54,413 nucleotides of DNA from Pelatocladus maniniholoensis HA4357-MV3 (GCA_019359115.1 JAHHHW010000068.1:1-54413), one strand, 5' to 3'. Numbered from the stretch's first letter, positions 43,999 through 53,852 are shown. Numbers and translations are program-made. Notes: a model not told the origin generated them from the letters alone.

Positions 43999-45231
43999 AT
44001 GATTGCGAGCAGAGCAGAATTGCCACAAATGATACTAACAAGGCTGACAGAAGAATTAGACAATCTAAGTAAAAATGGTAGTAACGGAGTTCTCATCTTA
44101 TACAACCACACTGTCGTTTGGAATCTTTACTTTAATGGCGGGAAGTTGGTTTATGCTACAGGTGGAATGCATCCTGTTAGGCGCTGGAATAGAGCCTTAA
44201 AGCAGCATTGTCCCAATTGGCAGTGGAATGTTGAGTCTTCTGTATTGTCCGACGATAATCAATCTTGGGAATGTCACCTCCTTGCTCAAGGGATTAGCCA
44301 AAGAAAATTGAGTGCAATCCAAACCAAGTTAGTAATTCGTAGTATTGTTCAAGAATGTTTTTTTGAAATAAGTAACTATAGAGACTTAAAAAATAACTGG
44401 ACACCTACTCAAAAAGATATATTTCATTTACCCCAGCTCATAGCCTTGTCTTCCTGGGAAATACTTTCAGTTTTTACCAAAGCAACAAACACACAACAAA
44501 AATGGCAAGCTGCTGGTTTAGATCACCTTAGTCCCAGTCTCGCCCCAGTTTTGACTTCAACGGTAGATTCTCAAATCATCCCAGTTTCCGATAAAAAGTA
44601 TTTCAACAGTGATTTCACCCTATGGGATATTGCTCTAGAGCAAGAAAAATCAGTAGTAGAAGTGGCTCTCTATTTAATCCCTTGGGTTGATAAAGGTATA
44701 TTAGAACTTCAGAAGATTCCAGATTTACCATTACCAACTATAAAAAAAATAGTAGCAGCAACGCCCCCCTCATTAGAAAATAAATCTATTACATCTGTTC
44801 AAAAATCTGCTCAGGAATCTGCTCAAAAATCCATTCAAGAATCTATTGATAAATCTACCCAAAAACAACCTTTAATTGCTTGTATTGATGATAGCCCAGT
44901 GTTGGCTTATGCTTTAAGAAAAATATTGATCCCCGCCGGATATCAAATGTTGAGTATTCCAGAGCCGATGCGAGGATTTTCTCAACTCATCGAACACAAG
45001 CCTGATTTAATCTTGTTAGACTTGCTCCTACCAAATGCTGATGGTTATAGCATCTGTAAATTTTTGCGCGATACCCCCACTTTTCGGAATACGCCAATTA
45101 TTTTTTTGACAGAACGAAATAACCCTATTGATCGGGCCCATGCTATGTTAGTCGGTGCCACTGAATTTTTAGGTAAGCCACCACAGCCAGAAGAATTATT
45201 ACAAATGCTTCATAAATACCTTGGGCAATAA
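43999..45231 (+). CDS. PatA-like response regulator (DUF4388 plus receiver), 410 aa
   Basis: The N-terminal half (1-230) is a PATAN/DUF4388-type domain: NGVLILYNHTVVWNLYFNGG and KLVYATGGMHPVRRWNRAL, then SWECHLLAQGIS. A Ser/Gln/Lys-rich linker with repeats (SVQKSAQESAQKSIQESI) leads to a C-terminal receiver domain at 285-408 with LIACIDDSPVLAYALRKIL, phospho-acceptor Asp in LILLDLLLPNADGY, FLTERN and the Lys of FLGKPPQPEEL. PatA in Anabaena controls heterocyst pattern; others (PixG, TaxP1, PilG) act in phototaxis. It stands next to a chemotaxis locus read from the other strand, so a role as its output regulator is likely. Confidence 0.88.
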   Translation: MIASRAELPQMILTRLTEELDNLSKNGSNGVLILYNHTVVWNLYFNGGKLVYATGGMHPVRRWNRALKQHCPNWQWNVESSVLSDDNQSWECHLLAQGISQRKLSAIQTKLVIRSIVQECFFEISNYRDLKNNWTPTQKDIFHLPQLIALSSWEILSVFTKATNTQQKWQAAGLDHLSPSLAPVLTSTVDSQIIPVSDKKYFNSDFTLWDIALEQEKSVVEVALYLIPWVDKGILELQKIPDLPLPTIKKIVAATPPSLENKSITSVQKSAQESAQKSIQESIDKSTQKQPLIACIDDSPVLAYALRKILIPAGYQMLSIPEPMRGFSQLIEHKPDLILLDLLLPNADGYSICKFLRDTPTFRNTPIIFLTERNNPIDRAHAMLVGATEFLGKPPQPEELLQMLHKYLGQ

Positions 45232-45257
45232 ATAAGTGCCTAAAGTCACAGCCAATC

Positions 45258-45274
45258 ACTTTTCAAACAACCTC
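45258..45274. mobile_element. Solo end of the GAGGTTGTTTGAAAAGT element family
   Basis: ACTTTTCAAACAACCTC followed by TTA, the TNA-type flank. On the minus strand the identity with the left end of the dedA MITE continues inwards to 27 bp (through GATTGGCTGT). No matching second end is found before the stop codon of the regulator gene 30 bp upstream, so it is a truncated copy. Confidence 0.8.
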
Positions 45275-45338
45275 TTAAAGAAGTTGGGGGATCTTGCAAT
45301 ACGGTTCGGTTAATAATTTTTCGTCATAATTTGGGTAT

Positions 45339-45367
45339 GTAGAGACGTTGCAGTGCAACGTCTCTAC
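45339..45367. repeat. 29-bp palindrome in the gap between patA-like gene and cheW
   Basis: GTAGAGACGTTGCA and its complement TGCAACGTCTCTAC flank one central base. The GTAGAGACG...CGTCTCTAC arms are a dispersed palindromic repeat of cyanobacteria. As both neighbouring genes end here it may also terminate transcription from either side. Confidence 0.8.
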
Positions 45368-45487
45368 GAGGTATAAATGCCAATCAATTTGTCTTATCCG
45401 AAACGTATAGGGAGATCTGGGATTCCGTATTTTCTCACAACTCAATTAGAATAGCTATAGTTCGTATAATAAAGATCACTGGATGAA

Positions 45488-46579
45488 TCAAACCGCTTCA
45501 TCCACAATTAAGCCACCCTTCAGGAAAATTTTAGGTATATCCAGAATGCTCATAATTTTTTCCTGATAGGGAGCAGCCCCTTGACAATATTGAGCATTAA
45601 TTGAATTGATTGTAGTTGGTATTGCTGTTACTTTTTGTAAGTTCAGGGAAAACATCACATCATAAATTTCTTCGACTATTACACCAGCAACTATACCCTC
45701 AACTTCGATTACCATTACTTTAGAACCAACAAGCACACTCTTTGATGGCACATTTAATAGTAATCCACGCAGATCAATTAGGGTAAGTATCTCACCTCGC
45801 AGATTCATATTACCGATGATATGTGATGGACAACAAGGAATAGGAGTCACATGATAAATATCAGTAAACTCCCGCACCATTTCTAAATCAACACCAAAAA
45901 GATAGTCATTTAAAGTAATGATTGCTAAAGTTTTAAAGTTTTTAAAATCCTGAGTTTTTGTTGAAAGTCTAAGGTTATCTGCTCTTTGTTTAAAAACTTT
46001 TCTTTCTTCTAAAGTTGCATTTTGGCAAAATGTAGACTTTTGTAGCAGTAAAAAATCGGAATCGTTCGTTTGAAGTTCGTCTACATTAGAACTATCAAAC
46101 ATATCCTGTTGCAGATAGTTTTGTAAAGACACAAGTTGTTGTGTCTCGTCAAAGTATAACCAATTATTTGGATTATTTAGGATTAAAATATCATCTGGAA
46201 AATGAGTAACACCAGTAATAATATTTCTTTGTTCAACGACTAATTTTCGTTCATCATTAAGTTCAGTAGCAATTTCATCTAAAGATATTTCTCTAATTTC
46301 ATGAATTTGATTAACAAGAATGCCTAATCGTAATTTTTCATACTTTAAAACTACTACACTATCTGTCAAGTGAGAATCTGGTGACAGATAGCCCAATTTC
46401 AGATTCAAATCCATTACTGGCAAAATCTCTCCCCGGAGATTGACAAAACCAATAATTCCATTAGGAACTTCTGAAATTGTTGTCAACTCTGGCAGATTGA
46501 AAATCTCTTCTACGTAAACCGTGTCAACGCCGTAGAGATAGTTATTTAAACTAAAAGTGAGATACAGATTTTTCTTCAT
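45488..46579 (-). CDS. cheW: Double CheW-domain adaptor protein, 363 aa
   Basis: Two CheW domains in tandem. First at about 5-150: LYLTFSLNNYLYGVDTVYVE, ISEVPNGIIGFVNLRGEILPVMDL. Second at about 205-355: LAIITLNDYLFGVDLEMVRE, ITPIPCCPSHIIGNMNLRGEILTLIDL. The repeated GVDxxxVxE and NLRGEILxxxDL blocks are the CheW signature. It links receptors to the kinase CheA. Double CheW proteins can bridge arrays. The ATG overlaps the stop of cheR by 4 bp on the minus strand, so the two are coupled. Confidence 0.92.
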   Translation of the reverse strand: MKKNLYLTFSLNNYLYGVDTVYVEEIFNLPELTTISEVPNGIIGFVNLRGEILPVMDLNLKLGYLSPDSHLTDSVVVLKYEKLRLGILVNQIHEIREISLDEIATELNDERKLVVEQRNIITGVTHFPDDILILNNPNNWLYFDETQQLVSLQNYLQQDMFDSSNVDELQTNDSDFLLLQKSTFCQNATLEERKVFKQRADNLRLSTKTQDFKNFKTLAIITLNDYLFGVDLEMVREFTDIYHVTPIPCCPSHIIGNMNLRGEILTLIDLRGLLLNVPSKSVLVGSKVMVIEVEGIVAGVIVEEIYDVMFSLNLQKVTAIPTTINSINAQYCQGAAPYQEKIMSILDIPKIFLKGGLIVDEAV

Positions 46580-47439
46580 TTTTTGATTACTGACTTTTTA
46601 ATATAAACAAGGGATTCTGGGAATATTTTTGTGTGAAAATTACTCAAATTTTGATTGCAAAGTTCTGTATGTCCTGTAATTAAATATCCTAATGGTTGGA
46701 GAGTGTGATAAATTTTTTCTAAAATTTTGGCAATTACTGTAGGTTCAAAATAAATAAACACATTCCGACAAATAACTAAATCCATATCTCTAAAATCGGA
46801 ATATGGATGAATAAACAAATCTTTGACTAAATTTGTATATTCAAACTTGACCATTTTTTTGATTTCTTCATCTAAGTAATAATTATTATTAAAATCGATA
46901 AAATATTTGTGAATTATATTTGCATCAACGCTTCTCAATGACCAAGCTGTATAAATTCCTTCCTTTGCTTTTTTCAATGCTTCTTTGTTGATATCTAAAG
47001 CCAAAATCGTTACATGCCATTCCTCTAAATTAGGAATCAACTCTTTTAAAATAATTGCAATCGAATAAGGCTCATCACCTGTTGAACATCCTGCGCTACA
47101 AATACGAATAGTTTTGTAATCTCGTTTACGTTTAATTATTTCGGGAAGAATTTGATTTCGTAATAAATTAAATTGTCCTTTATCTCTAAAAAAGTAACTT
47201 TCTGTATTCGTCAAAATCGCAATAAATTTCTGCCATTCTATGTAGCCATATATCGTAGAAGATACTAAAACTTTATAATATATTTCTGGGTATAATATTT
47301 TCAGAGCTTTCATACGCAAAAATATTTTTTGGATCAAATTTGCTTGATCGCGCTCTCGAATTTTGATTCCGGTATGCTTGGCAATTAATCGAATAAAAGC
47401 TTTTTTTAGCCCTATACTTAAAGTCTCTGCTTCTGACAC
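46576..47439 (-). CDS. cheR: Chemoreceptor methyltransferase CheR, 287 aa
   Basis: Methylates receptor glutamates using SAM. Seen: the N-terminal helical domain FIRLIAKHTGIKIRERDQAN, TNTESYFFRDKGQFNLLRNQ, the SAM motif IRICSAGCSTGDEPYSIAII near 115, ILALDINKEALKKA and DLVICRNVFIYFEP. Length and order are those of CheR. It lies between cheB (20 bp upstream) and cheW (4-bp overlap), so a methylation-based adaptation system is present. Confidence 0.94.
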   Translation of the reverse strand: MSEAETLSIGLKKAFIRLIAKHTGIKIRERDQANLIQKIFLRMKALKILYPEIYYKVLVSSTIYGYIEWQKFIAILTNTESYFFRDKGQFNLLRNQILPEIIKRKRDYKTIRICSAGCSTGDEPYSIAIILKELIPNLEEWHVTILALDINKEALKKAKEGIYTAWSLRSVDANIIHKYFIDFNNNYYLDEEIKKMVKFEYTNLVKDLFIHPYSDFRDMDLVICRNVFIYFEPTVIAKILEKIYHTLQPLGYLITGHTELCNQNLSNFHTKIFPESLVYIKKSVIKK

Positions 47440-47460
47440 TTTGACTCCTGATTATTCTCT

Positions 47461-48528
47461 TCACAATTTATGAAAATTATTTTGCAACAGAGACAGCAAC
47501 CTTGGCGCGATCGCCTGAATTGGTAAAACCTGTTGCGCGGCTCCTAACTCAACTGCTGCTTTTGGCATTCCAAACACAACAGAAGAAGCTTCATCTTGAG
47601 CGATAGTCAAACCACCAGCTTGAGCGATCGCCTGCATTCCTTCTGCTCCATCTCTACCCATCCCAGTTAACAAAATTCCCACAGATGCTTGACCATAAAA
47701 TTTGGCAACAGATGCAAATGTAACTGTCACCGAAGGGCGATGTCCTGCAACTGGTGGTGAGTCAGAGTAAATAAATCTCCCCCTTTCATCAAGTTCTAAA
47801 TGCTGTTGTTCTGGTGGAAAATAAATTCTCCCTGGTTTTGGTATGTCCCCTAGTTGAGCAATTTGAATTGATAATCGACAATCAACACCTAACCAATCAA
47901 TTAATCCTTGCAAAAAACCAAGATAAATATGTTGTACACAAATCACTGGTAAGGGAAAATTTAATGGTAATTTAGTTAATATCTCTTTCAGAGCTTGGGG
48001 ACCACCTGTAGATGCTCCAATAACTACTAGTTTTGGTTTAGTCAAAGAGCGAGAATACAAACCAGCCAGATTTTCTGCTTGTAAATTCTGTGTTTGTGTA
48101 GCCAGTTTTCGCTTTTTCCGAAATACTTTTACCCCAGAAAGAATTTTTATCTTGTTAATCAACTCCTGTTTGAATACCTCATCATCTTCTACCAATCCGA
48201 TGGTTGGCTTCGGAAAAATATCCACAGCTCCTGCTTCTAAAAGCTGAAAAATATTTTTGGAATCATCTGTTTGTACGGAAACACTAATTACTAAAATTGG
48301 TCGCGGATAGAGTGCCATAACTTCAGTTATCAACTCTAAACCATTCATGTGAGGCATATGAAAGTCTGTACAAATTACATCTGGTTCAACTTTAGGAATT
48401 AGTTGCAAAGCTTCTAAACCAGTGCAAGCTTCTCCAACCACCTCAATTTGTGGTGATGAGGTCAAAATTCTTTTTAAAAGTACCAGAGCAATTTGTGAAT
48501 CTTCAACTAACAAAACTCGAATTGGCAT
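47461..48528 (-). CDS. cheB: Chemoreceptor methylesterase CheB, 355 aa
   Basis: N-terminal receiver domain: RVLLVEDSQIALVLLKRILT, phospho-Asp in VICTDFHMPHMNGLEL, Lys in IFPKPT. A linker, then the methylesterase domain at about 165-350 with catalytic Ser in VVIGASTGGPQALKEIL, His in VICVQHIYLGF and Asp in LLTGMGRDGAEGMQ. It removes methyl groups or deamidates receptors when phosphorylated by CheA. Upstream, a heptamer block separates it from cheA by 157 bp. Confidence 0.95.
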   Translation of the reverse strand: MPIRVLLVEDSQIALVLLKRILTSSPQIEVVGEACTGLEALQLIPKVEPDVICTDFHMPHMNGLELITEVMALYPRPILVISVSVQTDDSKNIFQLLEAGAVDIFPKPTIGLVEDDEVFKQELINKIKILSGVKVFRKKRKLATQTQNLQAENLAGLYSRSLTKPKLVVIGASTGGPQALKEILTKLPLNFPLPVICVQHIYLGFLQGLIDWLGVDCRLSIQIAQLGDIPKPGRIYFPPEQQHLELDERGRFIYSDSPPVAGHRPSVTVTFASVAKFYGQASVGILLTGMGRDGAEGMQAIAQAGGLTIAQDEASSVVFGMPKAAVELGAAQQVLPIQAIAPRLLSLLQNNFHKL

Positions 48529-48685
48529 TGATTATTTTTTAGTGGTTAGTGGTTCGCTCAAAAAACATATAATTGGGTAGACACAAATAAAGCTAACTGG
48601 TGAGGGTCGTCATTGGTCATTGGTCATTTGTCGGGAGCATCTCCCCGTTCCCCGCTCCCCATTCTCCGCTCCCTGTTGTACTTAT
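48529..48685. repeat. Heptamer-rich spacer between cheA and cheB
   Basis: Contains TTAGTGG/TTGGTCA copies (48538-48630) and CCCCGTTCCCCGCTCCCC-type C-rich repeats (48645-48675). The start of cheB follows without a clear ribosome site. Confidence 0.75.
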
Positions 48686-51463
48686 TTAAATTAATCTTCC
48701 TAATATTTCTAAAAGAACATCTTGATTAAAATTACTTTTGATAATGTAAGCATTAGCCCCGACATCAGCTCCTCTTGTTTTATCTGCCTCAGAAGCAAGT
48801 GTTGTCACTAAAATAATCGGCAATGTTTGATATTCTGAATGCTGACGTATTTTAGCAGTAAGTGACAATCCATCAAGATTGGGCATTTCGACATCAGAAA
48901 TAATCGCATCAAATTTACGAGTTTGGAGTTTGTTATAGCCATCTAGTCCATCTTCCGCGATTACGACTTCATATCCGGCTTTTTCCAAAAGCCGTTTTTC
49001 TTGGGTGCGAACAGGGATGGAATCTTCTACTAAGAGAATCACTGGTTTTGTTTTTACTATTTTTCTTTGTTTTGCAGAAACTACAGATGTGGTTTGCTGG
49101 TGCAAAGATTTGAGCAAATCGGAGGGATTAAGAATCATGCACACTTTTCCAGAACCGAGAACTGTGGCGCCACTGACATTACGCACCCGTTTTAATAACT
49201 GAGTTTGAGGTTTAATTACTACTTCTTGAGTTTGCATAAGGCGATCAACAAACAATCCAAATTGTTCTTCTCCTACTTTGATTAAAATACAAGGTTGTTG
49301 AGTGTGGTTTTGTTGCTCAAATTTAACAACTTGAGTATAAGCAGGAGAGTTATAAAGTTCCAGCAAATCAGCAAGATTCGCAACCACAATACTTTGTTCA
49401 TCCAAGTTAATAGTTATGCAATCTTTTTTAATCAAAATTTGTTGAGGAGAGATAAATAAAGTTCTTTGCACAAACTCAATCGGTAAAGCATGAACAATAC
49501 CTTGAACTTCAAACAGCAGTACATTGTTAATCGCCAAACTTGTATTTAACTGAATGCGAAAGGTACATCCTTGAGTTGGGATTGATTCGATTTCAATATT
49601 ACCTTTGAGTCGTTCGATGTTTGTCCGTACGACATCTAAACCGATTCCTCTACCAGAAATTTCTGTAATAAAACTTTGGGTTGAAAAACCAGGAGCCAAG
49701 ATCAAAGCATGAATTTGGCTATGAGTCATAGTTTCCAGTTCTTTATAACTGTACAATCCACGTTTGAAGGCGGTTTGTTTGATTTTCTCGATGTTTAACC
49801 CTCGTCCATCATCTGCTATTTCTATGACAATTTTGTTGGCAATTTGATAGCCCTTCAACCAAATAGTGGCGACGGGAGATTTACCGAGTTTTTCTCGCTC
49901 ACTGGGAGTTTCAATGCCATGATCTATAGCATTACGAATCATGTGCATCAGAGGATCTTTAATTTCTTCGAGAATACGTTTGTCAGTGGTGATTTCTCCA
50001 CCGGATATCATTAATTCCACTTGCTTGGATTGTTGTTTGGCTAAATCTCGAACGGTGCGAGGAAGTAACTCAAACACGGTGGATAAAGGTAAAAGCCGGA
50101 GAGTACGAATTTTTTCTCTTAATTCTCCAGTAACAATGTCTAATTTAGTATTGTGTTCTTGAATTGTATTTCTTAAAGAATAGATAGTTTTTTCTAAGCG
50201 TTCTGTGTAGGGATCAATGTTTAATGATGAAGACTCAGCAACTTTTGTTTGGTTATAAAAAGCTTTCCACTCTTCCCAGAGGTTTGTCATTTCCTCTATT
50301 GCAGTAGCGGTATGAGCTATGGCATTTTTGGTGAGAGTTAGTTCTTCGGTGTGTGTAATTAAAGCATCTAAATGAACAGTTTGTACCCGAATTGTATCGA
50401 TGTGATAAGGTTGACTAGATCCTAAAGAGGGAGGGGGTAAATCTTGAATTACTGGCTTGACAGAAATTGGGGTGGGAAGTGGCGAGAGTTCAGGAAGAAC
50501 TGGTAAAGATTCCGGGGTTGTGGATGGAGTAACAACTCCCACTAAATTGTCAAGTATTTCGGCTGTATTTACCCCAGTTGCTTCACCAGTCACAGCTTCG
50601 TATACCAAAAAACCGATCGCATCCAATGCTTGATAAAGGCGATCGCTCACTTGTGGAGTTAAGCTCATTTGTTGACGTTTGATTCCCAACAAAATCTCTT
50701 CGAGTTGATGGGTGAGGGTGACTACATTTTCTACCCCTAAACTACGGGAATCTCCCTTCAAACTGTGAGCTTCTCGCAGTAACTGTTGTAACGTGGCTTC
50801 ATCTTGTGGCTGCTTTTGCAAGTGTAGTATACCTGCTGCCAGTGTCTGCAAACGTTCTTCGCTAGTAGTTTGATAAATGTCTCGAAGTTCTTCGTCTTCT
50901 ATAAAAGAAAATTTTGTTTGAGGAGTATTGCTATTATCTGTTGGAAAGACGGGCGATCGCGCGTCTTTCAACCCATTGGTGCTTATTGTAGATTGATTCT
51001 CTTGTGCAACTAATTCTTGTGGGGTGATAACTAGTTGTACTTCTTCTAAAAGTTCCTGTTCTGGCGGTTTTGACTGTGCAACAGCTACCATTAATTGTTC
51101 AAGGATATCAGCTGTATCTACCCCAGTTGCTTCACCAGTTACAGCTTCGTATACCAAAAAACCGATCGCATCCAATCCGAGATAAAGGCGATCGCTCACT
51201 TCTGGAGTTAAGATCATTTCTTGGCGTTTAAGGCTCAAGAGAATCTTTTCGACCCGATCACTGAGAGTTACTACATCTTCTACACCAATAATTCTGGAGT
51301 CACCTTTGAGGCTATGGACTATTCTTGCTAATTTTTCTAAAGTAGCTTCAACTTCATCCTTTGGCTGTTGTTGTAGATGCAGCAAACCATCTGTCAGTTT
51401 TTGTAAATTTTCTTCACTGGAAATTTTATACAATTCCCGCAATTCTTCATCTTCTATAAACAT
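48686..51463 (-). CDS. cheA: Hybrid CheA histidine kinase with two Hpt domains and a receiver, about 925 aa
   Basis: Order: Hpt-1 (about 1-110, HSLKGDS), linker, Hpt-2 (about 190-295, again HSLKGDS), dimerisation helices near 360-460, ATPase 490-640 (MHMIRNAIDHGIETPSE N-box, ADDGRGLNIEK, SGRGIGLDVVRTNIE), CheW-like domain 650-785, receiver 800-925 (ILLVEDSIPVRTQEK, phospho-Asp in IISDVEMPNLDG, Lys in YIIKSN). It passes phosphate from the receptor-CheW complex to CheB, PatA-type and own receivers. The two Hpt domains share 110 of 119 aligned bases in one segment. ATG 51463 is used because MFIEDEELREL matches the start of the second Hpt; the frame also runs six codons into the ATTGGTC repeats. 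A methyl-accepting receptor gene lies directly upstream. Confidence 0.94.
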   Translation of the reverse strand: MFIEDEELRELYKISSEENLQKLTDGLLHLQQQPKDEVEATLEKLARIVHSLKGDSRIIGVEDVVTLSDRVEKILLSLKRQEMILTPEVSDRLYLGLDAIGFLVYEAVTGEATGVDTADILEQLMVAVAQSKPPEQELLEEVQLVITPQELVAQENQSTISTNGLKDARSPVFPTDNSNTPQTKFSFIEDEELRDIYQTTSEERLQTLAAGILHLQKQPQDEATLQQLLREAHSLKGDSRSLGVENVVTLTHQLEEILLGIKRQQMSLTPQVSDRLYQALDAIGFLVYEAVTGEATGVNTAEILDNLVGVVTPSTTPESLPVLPELSPLPTPISVKPVIQDLPPPSLGSSQPYHIDTIRVQTVHLDALITHTEELTLTKNAIAHTATAIEEMTNLWEEWKAFYNQTKVAESSSLNIDPYTERLEKTIYSLRNTIQEHNTKLDIVTGELREKIRTLRLLPLSTVFELLPRTVRDLAKQQSKQVELMISGGEITTDKRILEEIKDPLMHMIRNAIDHGIETPSEREKLGKSPVATIWLKGYQIANKIVIEIADDGRGLNIEKIKQTAFKRGLYSYKELETMTHSQIHALILAPGFSTQSFITEISGRGIGLDVVRTNIERLKGNIEIESIPTQGCTFRIQLNTSLAINNVLLFEVQGIVHALPIEFVQRTLFISPQQILIKKDCITINLDEQSIVVANLADLLELYNSPAYTQVVKFEQQNHTQQPCILIKVGEEQFGLFVDRLMQTQEVVIKPQTQLLKRVRNVSGATVLGSGKVCMILNPSDLLKSLHQQTTSVVSAKQRKIVKTKPVILLVEDSIPVRTQEKRLLEKAGYEVVIAEDGLDGYNKLQTRKFDAIISDVEMPNLDGLSLTAKIRQHSEYQTLPIILVTTLASEADKTRGADVGANAYIIKSNFNQDVLLEILGRLI

Positions 51464-51469
51464 GATTTG

Positions 51470-51533
51470 GTCATTGGTCATTGGTCATTGGTCATTGGTC
51501 ATTAGTCATTGGTCATTGGTCATTGGTCATTGT
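51470..51533. repeat. ATTGGTC tandem repeats in the cheA leader
   Basis: About nine copies of ATTGGTC, one with a G-to-A change (ATTAGTC), fill almost the whole 83-bp gap between mcp and cheA and reach to within 7 bp of the cheA start. On the coding strand each copy reads ATGACCA, so each has an ATG whose frame closes after five codons (ATGACCAATGACCAATGA). Confidence 0.9.
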
Positions 51534-51546
51534 CCATACTCCCCAT

Positions 51547-53460
51547 CTACACGATTTCTTTGAGAGTCAGAGCAACTGCGCTGAGTTGTTCAGTACCAAG
51601 TTTGGTTTGGTTGATACCAGTAGCAGTTTCTTTTGCTCCTCTGTTGATATTGTCCATTGCTTGGACAACTTGTTGAATAGCATCTAATTGTTGCTTGAGA
51701 TTGAGTGAGATTTGTTGATTATTCACGACCATATAATTAATTGCGCCTGCTACTCCAGCAAAAGCTTGATCTGATTTTTGAACATTTTCCACTCCTGTTT
51801 TCACTATCTTGGTGCCTTCTTCTGTCACCATGACAGTTGAATTAATAGCTTTTTGAATGCTAGAAACGAGGATATTAATCTTGTCAGCAGATTTTTGACT
51901 TTGATCGGATAATCTGCGAATTTCATTGGCAACTACAGCAAAGCCTTTTCCATATTCTCCAGCACGGACTGCTTCAACTGAGGAATTGAGCGCCAACATA
52001 TTAGTTTGGTTTGCTAAATCAGAAACAATTTGGGAAATACTAGCAATTTGACTAGCTTGTGCGCTTAGATGCACAATTTGGTCGGCGATCGCAACTACTT
52101 TCTTTTCGAGGATGAACATACTTTCGAGAGTTTCTTTCACAGCTTGACTACCATCTTCTGCGGTTGTGAGAGCTTGCTGTGCGGCGGTAGTGGCTGATTT
52201 TGCTTGTTGAGCTGACTGACGACAAGAAGCTTCCAATTCATCCATCGTTGTTGTAGTTTCATGTACTGAGGCTGCTTGCTGTCCAGCTATGCGTGCTTGC
52301 TGATCCAAACCAGAAAAAGTTTGCTGAATAGATGCAGATATTACATTCACTAATTGCTTGATCAGATGTACAACTTGACGTGTCCTGAAAATTGCCAGCG
52401 ATAGCACCACAGCCAGAGAAATAAGAATAATCAAAATGGTGACGATTTTCAATGAATGGACAGTGGCAAAAACACTATTTTTGGGGATTCGATTGATTAC
52501 TACTAAAAATTCTGGTTGATTTGGACTGGGATCAACTCGACGGAATGCAAATAGATAATCTCCTTGCTCAACAAATCCCTTTTCACTACTTAATATCTTT
52601 TTGGCTACATTTGGAGAATAATCTTGATCTAATTTGTCATTTTTTTTAAATTCAAATCCCCACTCTTTTGCAGCATTGGGATGGGAAATGTAAAATCCAT
52701 CTTGATTAACAATGAATTTTTCTTGATCTGGATATATATTTTCTGTATTTTCCCGTTGATTATTACCCTCTTTAAAAGCTTTGATAAATTTATCAGCAAA
52801 TACATTAGCGACAATAATTCCCTTTTTTTGTCCAGATGAATTCAGAATCGGTATACTGTACCTAATAGTTGCTTGATAAGGTTTTTTTATCTCACCGTTT
52901 TCCTGGTTGAGATCAACAGGAGAAACATATAACTTTTTAGGTGAGAGCTTCATCGTTTCAGTAAAAAATTCTCTATCTCTTTGTTGTTGTAGTTCTCCTT
53001 CAGGGACAATTTTGCTCTTAGAACCATCAACATCAACTCGTACTAATTCTTTGCCATTTTCATCTATGTAACGGAGTTTCATATAATGAGGATTTTGTTC
53101 CATCATGGCAACAAAATTAGCTTGTAACTGTCCAACCCAGGCGTTATAGGATAAATTAGTTTCCCCGTCTAATCCACCATTATCTCTTGCTCGGATGATT
53201 CCTTGAATTGGAGGAGTTTTGCTTAAGAAAAAAACGTTATTACTAACACCATCTAGAAAATCATTAATCTTATTAGCTTCTTTATTTGACTCAGTTTCCA
53301 TATTGTTTTTTGCAACTTCCAATAGGCTGTTATTGGAAGCATAAATACCATACAATCCCACAATTGAGACGGGAATCATAGTACTGAAAACAAGCAATAT
53401 GATAAATTGATCCTGAACTTTTAATTGATTCGGCAATTTTTTGAAGATTTTACTTAACAT
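51547..53460 (-). CDS. Methyl-accepting chemotaxis receptor with a periplasmic sensor domain, 637 aa
   Basis: Membrane helix 1 near 18-40 (FIILLVFSTMIPVSIVGLYG), a large outside domain to about 340 of the dCACHE type (WVGQLQANFVAMMEQNPHYM, KLRYIDENGKELVRVD, YRYSIPIL-like segments and DGFYISHPN), helix 2 near 343-365 and a cytoplasmic signalling domain ending at 637. The hairpin tip is ANQTNMLALNSSVEAVRAGE and YGKGFAVVANEIRRLSDQS near 485-520. No clear HAMP domain follows helix 2, and there is no NWETF-type tail for CheR docking. It is first in the mcp-cheA-cheB-cheR-cheW group. Ligand unknown. Confidence 0.93.
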   Translation of the reverse strand: MLSKIFKKLPNQLKVQDQFIILLVFSTMIPVSIVGLYGIYASNNSLLEVAKNNMETESNKEANKINDFLDGVSNNVFFLSKTPPIQGIIRARDNGGLDGETNLSYNAWVGQLQANFVAMMEQNPHYMKLRYIDENGKELVRVDVDGSKSKIVPEGELQQQRDREFFTETMKLSPKKLYVSPVDLNQENGEIKKPYQATIRYSIPILNSSGQKKGIIVANVFADKFIKAFKEGNNQRENTENIYPDQEKFIVNQDGFYISHPNAAKEWGFEFKKNDKLDQDYSPNVAKKILSSEKGFVEQGDYLFAFRRVDPSPNQPEFLVVINRIPKNSVFATVHSLKIVTILIILISLAVVLSLAIFRTRQVVHLIKQLVNVISASIQQTFSGLDQQARIAGQQAASVHETTTTMDELEASCRQSAQQAKSATTAAQQALTTAEDGSQAVKETLESMFILEKKVVAIADQIVHLSAQASQIASISQIVSDLANQTNMLALNSSVEAVRAGEYGKGFAVVANEIRRLSDQSQKSADKINILVSSIQKAINSTVMVTEEGTKIVKTGVENVQKSDQAFAGVAGAINYMVVNNQQISLNLKQQLDAIQQVVQAMDNINRGAKETATGINQTKLGTEQLSAVALTLKEIV

Positions 53461-53852
53461 GGCTGATGAGTGATACTTAGAGATGTTTTACAGAGAACTA
53501 TTTATCTATTTATTGGTCAATACTTGGGAATGGGAAAAACCTAGATTTTCATGATTAGTTTATAAAATTTTCTCCTAAATGACTAAGATAAAAATAGAGA
53601 AAGTGGGAAAGGAGAAAAAGAATAGGAATAGGATTTTGATTTGTGCTGGTGTAGGCAGTTCATGATGGTTATTCAATTCCTAATTACCGATTACTATTCA
53701 TCGTGAATTTAAATTTTTATGTGTTTGTTAAATCTTCTGAAAAAAACAATCTAAGTTTACTTTTATTTGTATTTATCAATGCTCAGAATTTGCTGTAAAA
53801 TATTTACTATTACAAATTGATAGATATTAGGAAATTATCTGATTAGGTTTTA

